From assembly GCA_030562195.1 (NCBI GenBank), contig JAUJPP010000011.1, positions 2,480,001 through 2,544,000 on the forward strand: DNA of 64,000 nucleotides, in the 5' to 3' direction. Origin of the DNA: Nipponacmea schrenckii (Eukaryota; Mollusca; Gastropoda; Lottiidae). Shown here one piece after another: positions 12,011-22,743 of the stretch. A program made the translations under genes and the position numbers. The first letter of the stretch is position 1; each line of letters opens with the position of its first letter. Below the pieces are notes generated by a model that ran no database searches, was not told the origin of the DNA, and saw nothing but the letters and a program-made list of their open reading frames with translations.

Positions 12011-14759
12011 AATTCCTAAATATTTGTAGTCTTGAACAACCTCAAGTTGTTCCCCTTTATAAAACCATTTTTCATACGATTTCAAGGGCCCACCTATCCT
12101 AAATACAATAACTTTAGAGGTGTTAACTTTCATCGAATATTCATCACAAAATTGACTAAGGATATTAATTTGTTTTTGAAGATTTCCTACAGTATCTGAC
12201 ACATTTGCAATATCATCCGCGAAAAGCAACTGAACAATGTTCGGTTCATTTTGATCAATGAATATACGATGACAGTTACATTCTAATAAATCTATGAATT
12301 GATTAAGAAACATAATAAAAAGGAATGGACTGAGCATACAACCCTGTTTAGTACCAATGGTACAATCAAAATAATCTGTAAGAGAGTTATCATCACCTAG
12401 AACACATGATTTCATACCACAATACATTGAATATAATATTCTGACAATTTTAGTACTAACATTATACTTGACAAGACTAAATAACAACAATGGGTGTTGT
12501 GTTAAATCGAAGGCTGATGAGAAATCAATGAAGATACAATACATTCTACCTGATAGTGTAAAACAATTGTCTACTGTACTGTAAGAACGCCTATACCTGG
12601 CTTGTTGTTCCCTGAAGATGCCTTCATTGTTTCCCCATTTGACTAATCTTTCAGCTATCAATTTTGTAAATATTTTCCCCATAACATTTAGTAATGATAT
12701 CCCCCTATAGTTTGTACATATAGACTTATCACGTTTCTTATGTACTGGGAATATAATTGCTTCACTCCATTGTTCAAGGAAAAACTCCTTCAATTAAGAT
12801 CTTATTAAAGAGTGAGAGTAAATATGGCATTAAAACATCCTTTGAACATTTGAACATGTCAATGATAAGGCCATCCTCACCGGGCGACTTACCATTTTTC
12901 ATACGATTTAGTGTATTTACTACTTCTGGTGCAGATATACGCGTCGTGAGCGACCATAGCCATATTATCAACACTTTCACGAGCTATGTCTACCAATTCA
13001 TTATTACCTTGTGTCAACAACTCATTGAAATGATTAAACCATTGTTGATGGGTTATGCAATTACTTGTTATACCATTACTTTTCCTATTAAAACGCTTTA
13101 GCTTATTCCACATATCATTACTATCATTAATATTCATAAGTTCATCTATTTCATTTTGTTTATGTAGTGCCTTCTGCTGGTTACAGTAATTTCTAACTTT
13201 GCAGTTGCTATTTAGATATGAACTAAGGTTATCTGAAGTTTTACTTATTCTAAAGCATTTAAGGCAGTCATATTTTATTTCTTTTAATTCAGAACATTTT
13301 CTATTCCACCATGATGGTTGGGGTTTATGGTTTTTAGGTTTTCGTAACATAAATTGACATGCATTTTGAATATTATATGTCAATATGTTTACTGCCTCAT
13401 CTATATTGGCTTTGACATGATTTTCAAATTGTTCCTGTGGTTCTAAGTGTGAATTCAAATTTGTTTTGAAAATTTCAATGTATTCAGGACCCCAAGAATA
13501 TAATAGCCTATTTTTGAAAGATTTTTCCTCTGTTATGCCATTTGGCTCAACATCCTGGTGGAATGTACATACTATAGGAAAGTGATCTAAAATATCACAT
13601 GATAGAATTTCTAAGGAAACTATGTAATTAAATAGCTCAGGACTAGCAATAAAGTAATCTATTACACTGTTACCCTTAGAGTTGAGGAAGGTGAACTCAC
13701 TGTTACCCTTCATCTCCCTTAACTCTCCCATTTACGACATAAATTTCAAGTAATTTACATAGGTTGATAAGGTATCTGCCAAATGTATTTATAGTGTTGT
13801 CACATGATGACCTCTCTAGATTGAATTCAATTTCAAAAATATTATTTCCAAAAGGGAGGTAATCATCTTTATTTGAGGGTAAATCCGAGAGTTGACCTAC
13901 CCTTGCATTTAGGTCCCCACAGATAAGTATAGAAGGTTCAAAGTTTTGTGGGAGCCGCGGTTGCTCAGTGGGTTAGACGCTTGCTCGCTAACCTGAAGAT
14001 CCAGGGTTCAATCCCGGCAAAAGGTCGAGATGAACTTTCGGATTTTTCAGCCCGGTTTCCCCTTGTCAGTGATGCAGGTCGGAGGGACTGACATGGAAAA
14101 AGCGTCTAGTCGTTCGGATGGGACAATAAACCGAGGCCCCGTGTGCTACAGGCTGTGCACGTTAAAGATCCCTCGACAGTTGGAAATCGCAAAAAGAGTA
14201 GGCTAATGCCGCTGTCCTGGCAAAATTTCCCTCATTGCACACTGCATGGCGTTGCCCGTCTTCATTAGCCCATAAGGTGCAGAAGAGTAGGACGTAAAAC
14301 TCCATTCATTTCATTTCATTTCAAAGTTTTGAGACTCAATTATTTGGCATATACCCTCCTCTATGATATTGATTCCATTTTGTTTGCCATCATACAACAC
14401 ATTGTAAGTATTGGAGTTCTCTGGGGGTACATACAGGAAACAAACTAAAATATCATTTTGAGAGTTCATTAACTTCCTATCCAACATTATAAATATACTT
14501 GAATATTCATGTAAGTAAACCTTTTTTACAAACTTTTTCATGTAATCGTTGAGATAAACACATGCCCCATGGGGGACTGCACCATAAATAGAATTTTTAT
14601 GACCGTGGTTTGAGAACATAGTATGATTTGGGAAGATAGATTTGAGTTCAATATCATCTGAAGCCATAGTTTCTTGCAAGAAAATACAATCATAAGTAAT
14701 GAGATATCAGGCCTTTCTTTCAAATTTGAGATGCCATTTATGTTCCAATAAATGATTTT
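12011..14759 (-). mobile_element. LINE family A, ORF2 APE and RT domains (minus strand)
   Basis: Read right to left. APE endonuclease: IIYWNINGISNLKERPDIS and CIFLQETMASD (14759-14640), NSVIDYFIASPELFNYIVS and DHFPIVCTFH (13680-13555). Linker with WWNRKCSELKEIKYDCLKC. RT: NGKSPGEDGLIIDMFKCSKD (12900-12840), NYRGISLLNVMGKIFTKLIA, FIDFSSAFD, GTKQGCMLSPFLF, and the catalytic LLFADDIANVSDTVG (near 12220), then YKYLGI at 12016, where family B is inserted. Several frameshifts. A second, partly deleted copy of the APE start and ORF1 lies at 22744-23890. The SINE at 13949 and the pearl-like element at 14760 are insertions in it. RT type recalls RTE-X/L2-like LINEs; clade uncertain. Confidence 0.8.
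13949..14321 (+). mobile_element. tRNA-derived SINE with target-site duplication
   Basis: The 5' part is tRNA-like: box A ttgctcagtggg at 13961-13972 and box B ggttcaatcc at 14005-14014, the internal RNA polymerase III promoter. The body follows (gtttccccttgtcagtgatg near 14057) and the element ends in (ATTTC)n at about 14305-14321. A perfect 10-bp duplication, caaagttttg, flanks it (13939-13948 and 14322-14331). The paralogous stretch at 22865-22874 has caaagttttg once and no SINE, an empty site. The 3' end resembles the tail of the local I-like LINE, the likely source of its reverse transcriptase. It is not a functional tRNA gene. Confidence 0.92.
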
Positions 14760-16178
14760 TATACGCCCACATGGAAATGTGGACGTATATTGCCGTCGCC
14801 CCTGTCCGTCCGTCCGTCCGTCCGTCGGTCCGTCCACATTTGTTGTATCCACGATAGAGGCTACAGTTTTTATCCGATCTTAATGAAACTTGGTATACAT
14901 GTATATATTGATGATATCTCGGTCAAGTTCGAAAATGGAAATTATCGCATGAACGGTTTTTGAGTTATTGCACTTGACTTAGTAAAACGCGTCAAATTTG
15001 GTTTGTATCCACAATAGAGGCTACAATTTTTATCCAATATTAATGAAACTTGGTATACATGTATATATTGATGATATCTCGGTCAAGTTCGAAAATGGAA
15101 ATTATCGCATGAACGGTTTTTGAGTTATTGCCCTTGACTTAGTAAAAACGCGTTAAATTTGGGTTGTATCCACAATAGAGGCTACAGTTTTCATCCGATC
15201 TTAATGAAACTTGGTATTCATGTATATATTGATGATATCTCGGTCAAGTTCGAAAAAAGAAATAATCGCATGAGCGGTTTTTGAGTTATTGCCCTTGACT
15301 TAGTAAAAACGTGTCAAATTTGGGTTGTATCCACAATAGAGCTACAGTTTTTATCCGATCTTAATGAAACTTGTTATACATGTATATATTAAGGATATCT
15401 CGGTCAAGTTCGAAAATGGAAATTATCGCAGAAACGGTTTTTGAGTTATTGCCCTTGACTTAGTAAAAACGCGTCAAATTCGGGTTGTATCCAAAATTGA
15501 AGCTAAAGTTTTTATCCGATCTTAATGAAACTTGGTATACCTGTATATATTGATATCTCGGTCAAGTTTGAAAATGGAAATTATCGCATGAACGGTTTTT
15601 GAGTTATGGCCTTGACTTAGAAAAATCTTATCAAAATTTTAGTTTCGATGCAATAAATCCTCCAATTTTCAGAGGATGTTGATGAAACTTGGTGTGAGCA
15701 TTGGAATTGATTAGGCCTCAGTCAAGTTTGAATTTGACAGTTTTTCAATGAATTGTTTTAAGTTATTGCCCTTGACTTAGTAAAATTGCGTCAAAATTCT
15801 ATTGTGGTTGCAATAAGAAGCTTTAATTTTCAAAGGATTTTGATGGAACTTGGTGTAAGCATCAGAATTGATAAGACATTAGACTTTTTTTTAACAAATG
15901 GTTTTGGGGTTATTGCCCTTGACTTAGTAAAATTGCGTCAAAAATATTTGTGGGTGCAAAATAAGCTACAATATTTTAATAGATTTGATAAAACTTGGTA
16001 AGAGTATTGAAATAGATAAGATGGTGGTCAAGTTCTAATTTGACAATTTTCCATATGAACAGTTTTTGCCCTTAACTTCAATATTAATTCAGTGAATGTT
16101 TTTTGAGTTATTGCTCTATTTATCTTTCAAATTCAATGCTGCCAGTGGGCGTATGTTACCTTGCCTGGCAAGCTATCT
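14760..16178. mobile_element. Pearl/HINE-like non-autonomous element
   Basis: Bounded by atacgcccac (14761-14770) and its reverse complement gtgggcgtat (16145-16154). The left end can fold (atacgcccacat with atgtggacgtat at 14777-14788, one mismatch). The right end has a short hairpin, cttgcctggcaag, just before the flank. Inside are a (CCGT)n microsatellite at about 14806-14836 and a ~160-bp tandem core. This matches the plan of oyster pearl/CvA elements, now viewed as Helentron-associated. The paralogue near 23147-23160 lacks it (empty site around atgattttaattg). No coding capacity. Exact ends are uncertain by a base or two because of flanking T and A runs. Confidence 0.75.
14844..16130. 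repeat. ~160-bp tandem repeat core, about eight monomers
   Basis: Monomers begin ttgtatccac.atagaggct at about 14844, 15003, 15164, 15325 and 15485, spaced 159-161 bp, each with cttggtatacatgtatat, tctcggtcaagttcg and gagttattgcccttgactta. Three further monomers to the right (about 15640, 15800, 15948) are strongly diverged, so the array is youngest on the left. Confidence 0.9.
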
Positions 16179-16552
16179 TAAATGTTTTTTTAGAAGGTAA
16201 ATTTTTGCTTTGGACCTGGCCTTTATATCAATAATTTTCATTATTTACAATTTCATTTTTATCAGTGTCATACCTATAAATAATGTCATTAATAACCAGT
16301 TTATCAAATGTCAAAAGAGTTTTACAGTTAGGATTTTCACGTTTAGCTTCGTTTCTGAATTTAATTAGTTCTTTTCTAGCTTTTCTCAAATCAACACTGT
16401 AATCTTCACTTATCTTAACTGGACTGTCCTTGGTTAGTTTTCCTCTAGCTGCTCTCAGAACACTATTTCTATCCTTTATTCTAATAAATTTTAACAACAT
16501 ACCCCTAGGTTTTCTTGGTTGATTTGTATGAGTCTGTTTCTTTCCTATTCTG
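16179..16552 (-). mobile_element. LINE family A, ORF1 C-terminal domain
   Basis: The frame 16500-16228 (minus) reads LLKFIRIKDRNSVLRAARGK and then DSPVKISEDYSVDLRKARKE, ending DKLVINDIIYRYDT. This is the C-terminal domain of L1-type LINE ORF1 proteins (nucleic-acid chaperone that coats the LINE RNA). It continues upstream at 17367-17740, split by the I-like insertion at 16553-17354. The undisturbed paralogue is 23199-23885. Confidence 0.75.
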
Positions 16553-17354
16553 CAAATCCGAGACCGTCTGCATGCATTTCTGTAAAAGAAGAGGTTTGCA
16601 CCTTGACCCAGTGCTATGTTTGGACAATGCTGTCGTTCCTGTTGTACAGGAATTTAAATTCCTTGGTCTTACCTTTGACAGCAAGCTTTCTTTCCGTCCA
16701 CACATTAAAATCCTCAAGAACAAATGTCTGAAAGCTCTCAAGATACTAAGAGTCTTATCCAACACTGACTGGGGAGCTGACCGTAAGGTCCTCCGATTAT
16801 ATCGAGCTTTGGTTCGATCCAAGCTCGATTATGGGTGCCAGGTGTATGGTTCAGCTCGTCCATCCTACCTCAAAGAGCTTGACACCATACACAACCAAGG
16901 ACTTAGAATCAGTTTAGGCGCTTTTCGCACAACTGCAGTTGAAAATCTGTCTGTGAGCATTGTCAGGTTCGCCTGACAGTGAAACACATTCTGATTGAGT
17001 GCACGCATCTCAAACCTATAAGATCTCAGCACTACCGTGCTAGATCCTTGTTCCATCTGTTTGCGCAACCTTCTCTTTATGAGAAGGTTGTCGCGTTTTT
17101 AAAACAGACTAATCTGTATTTTAAATTTTGTGTTTTAGTTTAGTTTTGCTATTTTGTTTTTAGCCCATCTTGGGTTACAACCATTCTGTGATATTGTTTT
17201 TAGCATTGTTTTGTCGCCCTTTTTGGTGTTTCTGTGATAATTTTTATTTTAATGTATTGATTTTCTAGTTCTAATTTTTGTTTTTATTTTAAATCGTATT
17301 CAAGTGCTATATAGCCCGTTTTGATGCTGATGCACTTTAATACATTTCAATTCA
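16553..17354 (+). mobile_element. I-like LINE, truncated and internally deleted, with empty site
   Basis: 5' truncated within RT. The open frame reads LCLDNAVVPVVQEFKFLGLT, then SKLDYGCQVYGSARPSYLKE and LRISLGAFRTTAVENL, and then jumps inside the word ctgt directly to SVSIVRFA, which is the zinc-knuckle region of the C-terminus; about 1.3 kb including all of RNase H is missing. The 3' UTR and (ATTTC)n-like tail follow. Target duplication tttcctattctg at 16541-16552 and 17355-17366; the paralogue at 23512-23523 shows one copy and no insertion. Confidence 0.9.
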
Positions 17355-17366
17355 TTTCCTATTCTG

Positions 17367-17740
17367 TAAACCTCTGATAAATTCTGAACCTTGTAAATTA
17401 CCATCAATTATAGTTGTGAGGAATTTGAGTGCTTCTTCTTCCGTATTCTCATCTTGTGATTCCTCTATTCCACATATTATTAGATTGGATTTTCTATCTT
17501 TATTCTCTATAGTTTGGATTTTATTCTTTAAATTTTTGTTTTCTTTCTCTAATTGGTTAATCTTCTCATTTAATACTGCATACGATTCCCTTGTTTACTT
17601 ACTAAGTTTTCCTATCTCATCTTCTAACTTTATAGAACAGGTAGTCAGTTGCTTTGAAAGATCGGTTATCATGCATTTTAATTTACCAACAATATTCTGC
17701 CCTTCTACTGTAGCTTTTGACACTTGTACTTCTCCATTAT
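17367..17740 (-). mobile_element. LINE family A, ORF1 coiled coil and RRM start
   Basis: The minus strand reads KLKCMITDLSKQLTTC, one stop, then SYAVLNEKINQLEKENKNLK and NKDRKSNLIICGIEESQDEN. Heptad-like leucine spacing followed by LIICGIEES is the coiled-coil to RRM transition of LINE ORF1 proteins, which trimerise through the coil. One in-frame stop is shared with the paralogue (23523-23890), so the stop predates the duplication. Confidence 0.7.
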
Positions 17741-17940
17741 TTGTGCTTAATAAAGTTTGCTACCATTATCCCAATACCTAAACCTGGTAAGGATCCTACG
17801 AATCCTACAAATTATCGCCCTATTGCATTGACCAGCTGCATATGTAAAACCATGGAACGGATGATCAATAGAAGGCTCGTTTGGCACCTTGAGTCAAACA
17901 ATCTACTTACTCACCTCCAATGTGGATTTCCCTCCAGTGG
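17741..17940 (+). pseudogene. I-like LINE RT fragment (fingers)
   Basis: A short open stretch reads ATIIPIPKPGKDPTNPTNYR, PIALTSCICKTMERMINRRL and LESNNLLTHLQCGF, the beginning of the RT domain, ending abruptly where the 5' UTR of another I-like copy begins. The same junctions on both sides recur at 23897-24096, so they are older than the tandem duplication. Confidence 0.8.
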
Positions 17941-18070
17941 ACCAGGGTTAAGAATAGGTCCACCGTCCCCCATTGCGTGTCGTAAAAGGCGACTGAATTG
18001 AGGCTCCTCGTTTGCCGTGAGGTGCGACCCGTGTCAGTTTTGAATGGACTCCTGGTGGTTGAGGGTAACA
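17941..18070 (+). mobile_element. 5' UTR of I-like LINE, left part
   Basis: Begins gtggaccagggttaagaata and runs to ggttgagggtaaca. The same 5' region is continuous at 24100-24612; here it is split by a minus-strand LINE fragment (18071-19143). Confidence 0.75.
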
Positions 18071-19143
18071 TAATAATAATAATAATAAACTCTTTATTTT
18101 ACATGGGTCAGAATTAGGCCCAATACACAAGGACATGGTCCTGTCTCACATTCAGCCCATGGGGCAATACATTGGGGAAAAAAAAAAAAAAAATACATAA
18201 TATCTCAATATACAATTCGTCTGAAATACTAAAAATACACAAGTACATGTGTATCAAATGGACAGAGATATGTTCCGGCGATCAAGTACATGACCACAAA
18301 TAAATATACAATACTTCACGTACAATTTGTTTAAAAATACACAAGTACATGTGCATGAATGGAAAGATTTTCAACCTACAATTTGTTTATAAAATGGATG
18401 TAATATATAGTTCCCGCGGCCATGCACACGACCGCAAAAAATCACGTATTATTTCAACGTACAATTTATTTTCAAATACACAATTACATGTGTAAATAAT
18501 GGACAGATTTATCTTCCGGCGATCAAGTACATGACAGCAAAAACCATATATCATTTCAATGTACAATTAGTTTTAAAATACACAAGTACATGTGTATAAA
18601 ATGGACAGATTCATCATTCTGCGATCAAGTACATGACCACAAAAACCAAGGAATAGACAAGTACATCTGCATGAGACGATCAGACATCAAAACATACATA
18701 TAAAAAAAAAGAAAAAAAGAAAAAAAGAATTGCCAAAGCGTCAGTGCAATGTGCTGCGAGCGGGCTACCCAACCCTACTCCATTTTATGTTCTTATTTTG
18801 CTATGGAAGGGGAGGTAGGATTTATCCATGCTCAAGACCAGCTTTAAGGATGTTTACTCATCCCCCGACAGTAGTAATTTAGATTTTCAAAATGGTTCAA
18901 GTTAGGCCAAAATAGAATTGTTGGTGGTGATATTCCTGTGGGAAAGGGAAAATAAAATTAATAAATTACTTAAATCATTAAATCATGGAGAAACACAATT
19001 GTTAAGAAAGATTACCAAGAATCATCCTTCGAAAAGTCTTAAAATCTGATGCTGATTTAATATTTTCGTCTAGACCATTCCATAAAATTGATCCTTTGTA
19101 TTTAATACTTTGTTTAATCAAATTGATTCGTGGTTTTTGCACC
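18071..19143 (-). mobile_element. CR1/L2-like LINE 3' fragment inserted in the I-like 5' UTR
   Basis: On the minus strand the frame 19140-19002 reads KPRINLIKQSIKYKGSILWN, GLDENIKSASDFKTFRRM, ILGNLS and a stop, the standard C-terminus of CR1/L2-type ORF2. The rest is 3' UTR, ending in an aaataaagagttt signal followed by (TTA)n at 18071-18090. A poly-A-like run (18178-18193) and a tandem array lie inside the UTR. The paralogue near 24237 lacks it. No clean target duplication. Confidence 0.75.
18202..18655. repeat. 85-110-bp tandem repeat in the LINE 3' UTR, about five units
   Basis: Units start acaattygttt and contain atacacaagtacatgtgtat and ggcgatcaagtacatgaccac. Five imperfect units of unequal length. 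Confidence 0.75.
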
Positions 19144-19517
19144 AAAACATCACTTTGGGCCAGGGGATTCCTAGACGGGTGGCCAGTATGGCCCATACTG
19201 GTCAATCGGCTTTTCGTGTTGAGCTTCTAAGTCGGTGGTCAGAACAGATAAAACTTTTTCTAATTATAGATTATTTCCTTATCCTTCAGTTCATTTCACC
19301 GACTCAGAAGCAGCGGCTTGGGTCAATTGGGTATAAATAAAATGAAAGTTCGGAATATATTTGCTCCATCCAGAACTTTTCATTCCCTTTTTTTATCTGA
19401 GTATATCTCCTGATTACCCCTAGGGCGCTGGCGCTGGATTACCGCGCCAAGCCCGCGCGGAAGTCGTGGTCCGTGGTGGTCGGGGGTCTCGGGAGATGAA
19501 TCCTTTACATTCCACTC
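19144..19517 (+). mobile_element. 5' UTR of I-like LINE, right part
   Basis: Continues the 5' UTR (acgggtggccagtatggccc near 19174, gggcgctggcgctggattac near 19422, GC-rich cgcgccaagcccgcgcggaa) up to the ORF1 ATG at 19518. Matches 24260-24613 closely. The GC-rich block before ORF1 stands out from the AT-rich surroundings. Confidence 0.75.
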
Positions 19518-20593
19518 ATGGCTGCACAACTTTAAAAAAATACTAACGAGCGTAAACGCCGGTTAACTGAGGCCGAATTTACCGATTCGTCTAACTCAGA
19601 CGAATCATGGCCTCGGTTTCTTGTCAGTGACAGTAGTGACCCTGAGAAAGCATTATCATCATTATCTCCATTTGCTATTGCTAAAGGTTTGACTGGCCTT
19701 GCCAGTGAGCCCAAATCAATAAAAAAAATTACGTAGTGGGTCCTTGTTGGTCGATTGCTCTCGTAAATCCATTCAGAGCTCTTTTTAAAATCCTCCTTAT
19801 TAGCTAACATTCCAATTAAAGTTACGCCTCATTTCTCACTGAACTCCTGTAAAGGGGTCATTCGACATCCAGACCTAAATGGATTTTCAGTTGAGGAAAT
19901 GAAGGAGGAATTAAAAGATATTGGCGTCACGAACGTTGATAGGATATCCATCTGTCGTGACGGCCAATTAATTCCAACTAACACGTTTATTCTTTTATTC
20001 AACCAACCGCATTTATAATCAGAAATAAAAGTAGGCTACCTTAACGTCAAAGTTTCTCACTACATTCCAAACCCTCTCAGGTGTTACAACTGTCAACGCT
20101 TCGGGCATGGAACTCGAACTTGTAAGAGTTCAATTCGATGTGCGCGTTGTGGACAGTCCGGGTATGACAGCAAGGATTGCGCTGAAGCACCTTGCTGCTT
20201 CAACTGCGAAGGAAAGCACCCAGCATTTTCCAAAGACTGTCCCAAGTGGCAAATTGAAAAAAAAATTAATAAAGTAAAGATAGAAAATAAATTATCATAT
20301 CCCGAAGCGAGGAAGGTTGTAGAAGGTGCAACTCCATCTACTCCTTCCGGAAAGACTTTCGCTTATGTGGTTAAGGCATCTACAAAATCTGTAGAATGCC
20401 AAACCGACGTTTCTTGGCTGCAGCGATTACCATTAGCTTCTCCGGCCTTGTTACCATCTGTTCTAGAAACAACTGCATCTACATCATCAGCTACTCAGAC
20501 TCCTCAAATTGAGAAGTCAAGTGCTGATGATCGTAATTCTATTATACCATCTAAAGACATTCAGCCAAAAGGGACTGGTAAAAACAGTCCAGA
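19518..20593 (+). pseudogene. I-like LINE ORF1 (gag-like, CCHC knuckles), broken
   Basis: ATG at 19518, with a stop after a few codons. Pieces in order: RKRRLTEAEFTDSSNSDESW, LSSLSPFAIAKGLTGLASEP, MKEELKDIGVTNVDRISI, then three zinc knuckles (20078-20235): CYNCQRFGHGTRTC, CARCGQSGYDSKDC and CCFNCEGKHPAFSKDC, spaced as in I-factor and Jockey ORF1 proteins, which bind the LINE RNA. The second knuckle has tyrosine in place of the histidine. A Ser/Thr-rich C-terminal segment (ETTASTSSATQTPQIEKSSA) follows. It ends at ccagagctac (20599), where it joins a different part of ORF1. The twin is at 24614-25699. Confidence 0.8.
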
Positions 20594-21190
20594 GCTACGT
20601 AATGGCTCTTTATTACTTGAATGTCACCGTAAGATCCATTCTGAACTCATTTTAAAATCAACATCTTTAGTAAATATTCCTATTACTGTCTCACCTCATT
20701 TCTCTTTGAACTCCTCTAAGGGTGTTGTACGGCACCCTGACCTTAGTGGTTGTTCTTCAGAAGAAATGAAGGAAGAATTAAAAGATATTGGAGTCACGAA
20801 CGTCGATCGCATATCTATCCGTCGTGACGGCCAATTAATTCCAACAAATACATTCATTCTTCTATTTGACAGACCAAATTTACCATCAGAAATAAAAGTA
20901 GGATATTTAAATATCAAGGTATCGCCATTTATTCCTAACCCTCACAGGTGTTTTAATTGTCAGCGCTTCGGGCACGGAACAGTCCAAGGAAAAACGTAGC
21001 GAAAGTCTTTCTTATGATAATTATGACAAGCCTACAAAGAACCATGGATCCCCTTCCTCCAAAAGGGAGGAAAGGATCTTTTGAAGTCTGCCATATCTGA
21101 TAGTATAGATATGGAGACTTCAGAGGTTGATGCGGAAGTCTTCAACCCCCCTTGCCGCAAACCTTGTAGTCCAATTAAACCACCCTGACG
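20594..21190 (+). pseudogene. Chimeric I-like ORF1 remnant
   Basis: Resumes inside ORF1 at NGSLLLECHRKIHSELILKS, continues through NVDRISIRRDGQLIPTNTFI and CFNCQRFGHGT, then skips the other two knuckles (about 450 bp relative to 26577-27045) to the C-terminal part (KRSESLSYD) and the ORF1 stop just before the ORF2 ATG at 21192. Relative to unit 2 this is the same element after two deletions, the first removing the 5' UTR and ORF1 start that unit 2 keeps at 25700-26249. Confidence 0.75.
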
Positions 21191-21191
21191 A

Positions 21192-21467
21192 TGCATCCAA
21201 AAAATGTTATAATGCAATGGAATTGTCGAGTTTTAAGCCATAATCTTAATGAAGTTCAGCTATTAATTCAACAATACAATTCGTTGGCTATTTGTCTCCA
21301 AGAGACATTCCTCTAGCCAACGGATTTACACTTAGTGCCATTTAAACATTTTGTTTCCTACCACCATTATGGCACTGTTGATGACAAGGTCTCGGGTGGT
21401 GTTTCTATTATTGTTAATAGAAACGTTGCCCAGTCCGAAGTCACACTCAATTCTCCTCTGCAAGTAA
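21192..21467 (+). pseudogene. I-like LINE ORF2 start (APE N-terminus), interrupted
   Basis: ORF2 begins MHPKNVIMQWNCRVLSHNLN; NCRxLS and LAICLQETFL are the first two APE endonuclease blocks (catalytic Asn and Glu). It is cut at tctcctctgcaagtaa (21452-21467), which is the left target duplication of the next element. A stop replaces a codon after the ETF block. Confidence 0.8.
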
Positions 21468-22743
21468 GCAATTGTATGAGGCTAAGCCTCGTGCAATTTC
21501 TTCTTTTGGAGTCCGCATTCAACCCCTTATGTCAGCGGCTGGAATCAGCCACGACAGTATTGCGGACTTTATAATGACCACAACTCCACCGTGGTCAATT
21601 GCTCCATTTCAGATAGACTTTAGTCTATCAAGCAATAAGAAGTCACAGACAAGCTCGATCGTCTTTAAGTCTAAATTTCTTGAATTAAGGACTAAATATG
21701 GGGATTATTCTCCTTTCTATACAGATGGGTCCAAGGATGGTGATAAGGTAGCAGCCGCTACTGTGACGCCATCCGAAGTCCTGTCTGTATCTCTTCCACC
21801 AGCAGCCTCTATTTTAACTGCAGAACTCGTTGCCATTTTACAGGCACTCGAGTTCTTTCAGTCCTCATTATCATTAAAAAAATGTATTATCTATTCTGAT
21901 TCTCTGTCCGCATTACAAGCTATTCATAACATCCAGCTTGTGCACCCAATAATCGGAGATATTTACAAGCTCTCGGGGCCAAAAAAGGACATTGTCCCTT
22001 GTTGGCTCCCCAGTCACATGGATATACGGGGGAATGACCGGGCAGATGCGGCGGCTAAGGCTGCTTTGTCACTGCCGGTCTCCCCCTTTTCCTTGCCTTA
22101 CACCGACTTTAAGTCGGTGATAAGGACTTTTATTTTGCAACGATGGCAGCAAAAATGGGATGCTGCAGATACAAACAAACTTCATGCCATCAAGCCTCTT
22201 TTGGGGGATTGGCCATCCTCCTATTGTGCCAACAGGAGAAATGAAGTTGTTTTGTGTCGCTCTCGTCTTGGACATACTCACCTTACCAACTCTTACCTGC
22301 TCAAGCGAGAGCCTCAACCAGTCTGTGAGCATTGCCAGGTTCGCCTGACAGTGAAACACATTCTGATTGAGTGCACGCATCTCAAACCTATAAGATCTCA
22401 GCACTACCGTGCTAGATCCTTGTTCCATCTGTTTGCGCAACCTTCTCTTTATGAGAAGGTTGTCGCGTTTTTAAAACAGACTAATCTGTATTTTAAATTT
22501 TAAAATATATTTTGTGTTATAGTTTTGTTTTTGCTATTTTGTTTTTAGCCCATTTTGGGTTACAACCATTCTGTGATATTGTTTTTAGCATTGTTTTGTT
22601 GCCCTTTTTGGGGTTTCTGTGATGGTTTTTATTTTACTGTATTGATTTTCTAGTTTTAATTTTTGTTTTTATTTTAAATCGTATTCAAGTGCTATATAGC
22701 CCGTTTTGGTGCTGAGGCACTTTAATACATTTCATTTCATTTC
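21468..22743 (+). mobile_element. 5'-truncated I-like LINE copy with intact RNase H frame
   Basis: Open frame to 22503 (about 340 codons) with no break. RNase H: YTDGSKDGDK (first Asp), TAELVAILQALEFF (Glu), IYSDSLSALQAI (second Asp), SHMDIRGNDRADAAAKAA (last Asp). All four catalytic residues are present; this domain removes RNA from the RNA-DNA hybrid. The C-terminus has CEHCQVRLTVKHILIEC. A 3' UTR and (ATTTC)n tail follow. Truncation starts at the codon pair HLYEAK of the full gene. The left target duplication is present; the right one is missing because the unit 1/unit 2 duplication boundary falls in the tail. Confidence 0.9.

Noticed and set aside
13949..14025. Functional tRNA gene
   Set aside because: Boxes A and B are present but the rest does not form a cloverleaf with CCA-side pairing, and it is fused to a SINE body with tail and target duplication.
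17416..17781. Plus-strand hydrophobic open frame (also at 23572)
   Set aside because: Antisense of the LINE A ORF1 coiled coil, which is the recognisable reading.
22069..22440. Minus-strand open frame of 123 codons under the I-like RNase H (also at 28120 and 31773)
   Set aside because: Antisense shadow of the conserved LINE frame; recurs only where the LINE recurs.
21468..22743. Propagating deletion derivative of the I-like LINE lacking RT
   Set aside because: Unit 2 shows a 16-bp target duplication on both sides, so it is a nested 5'-truncated insertion copied by the tandem duplication.
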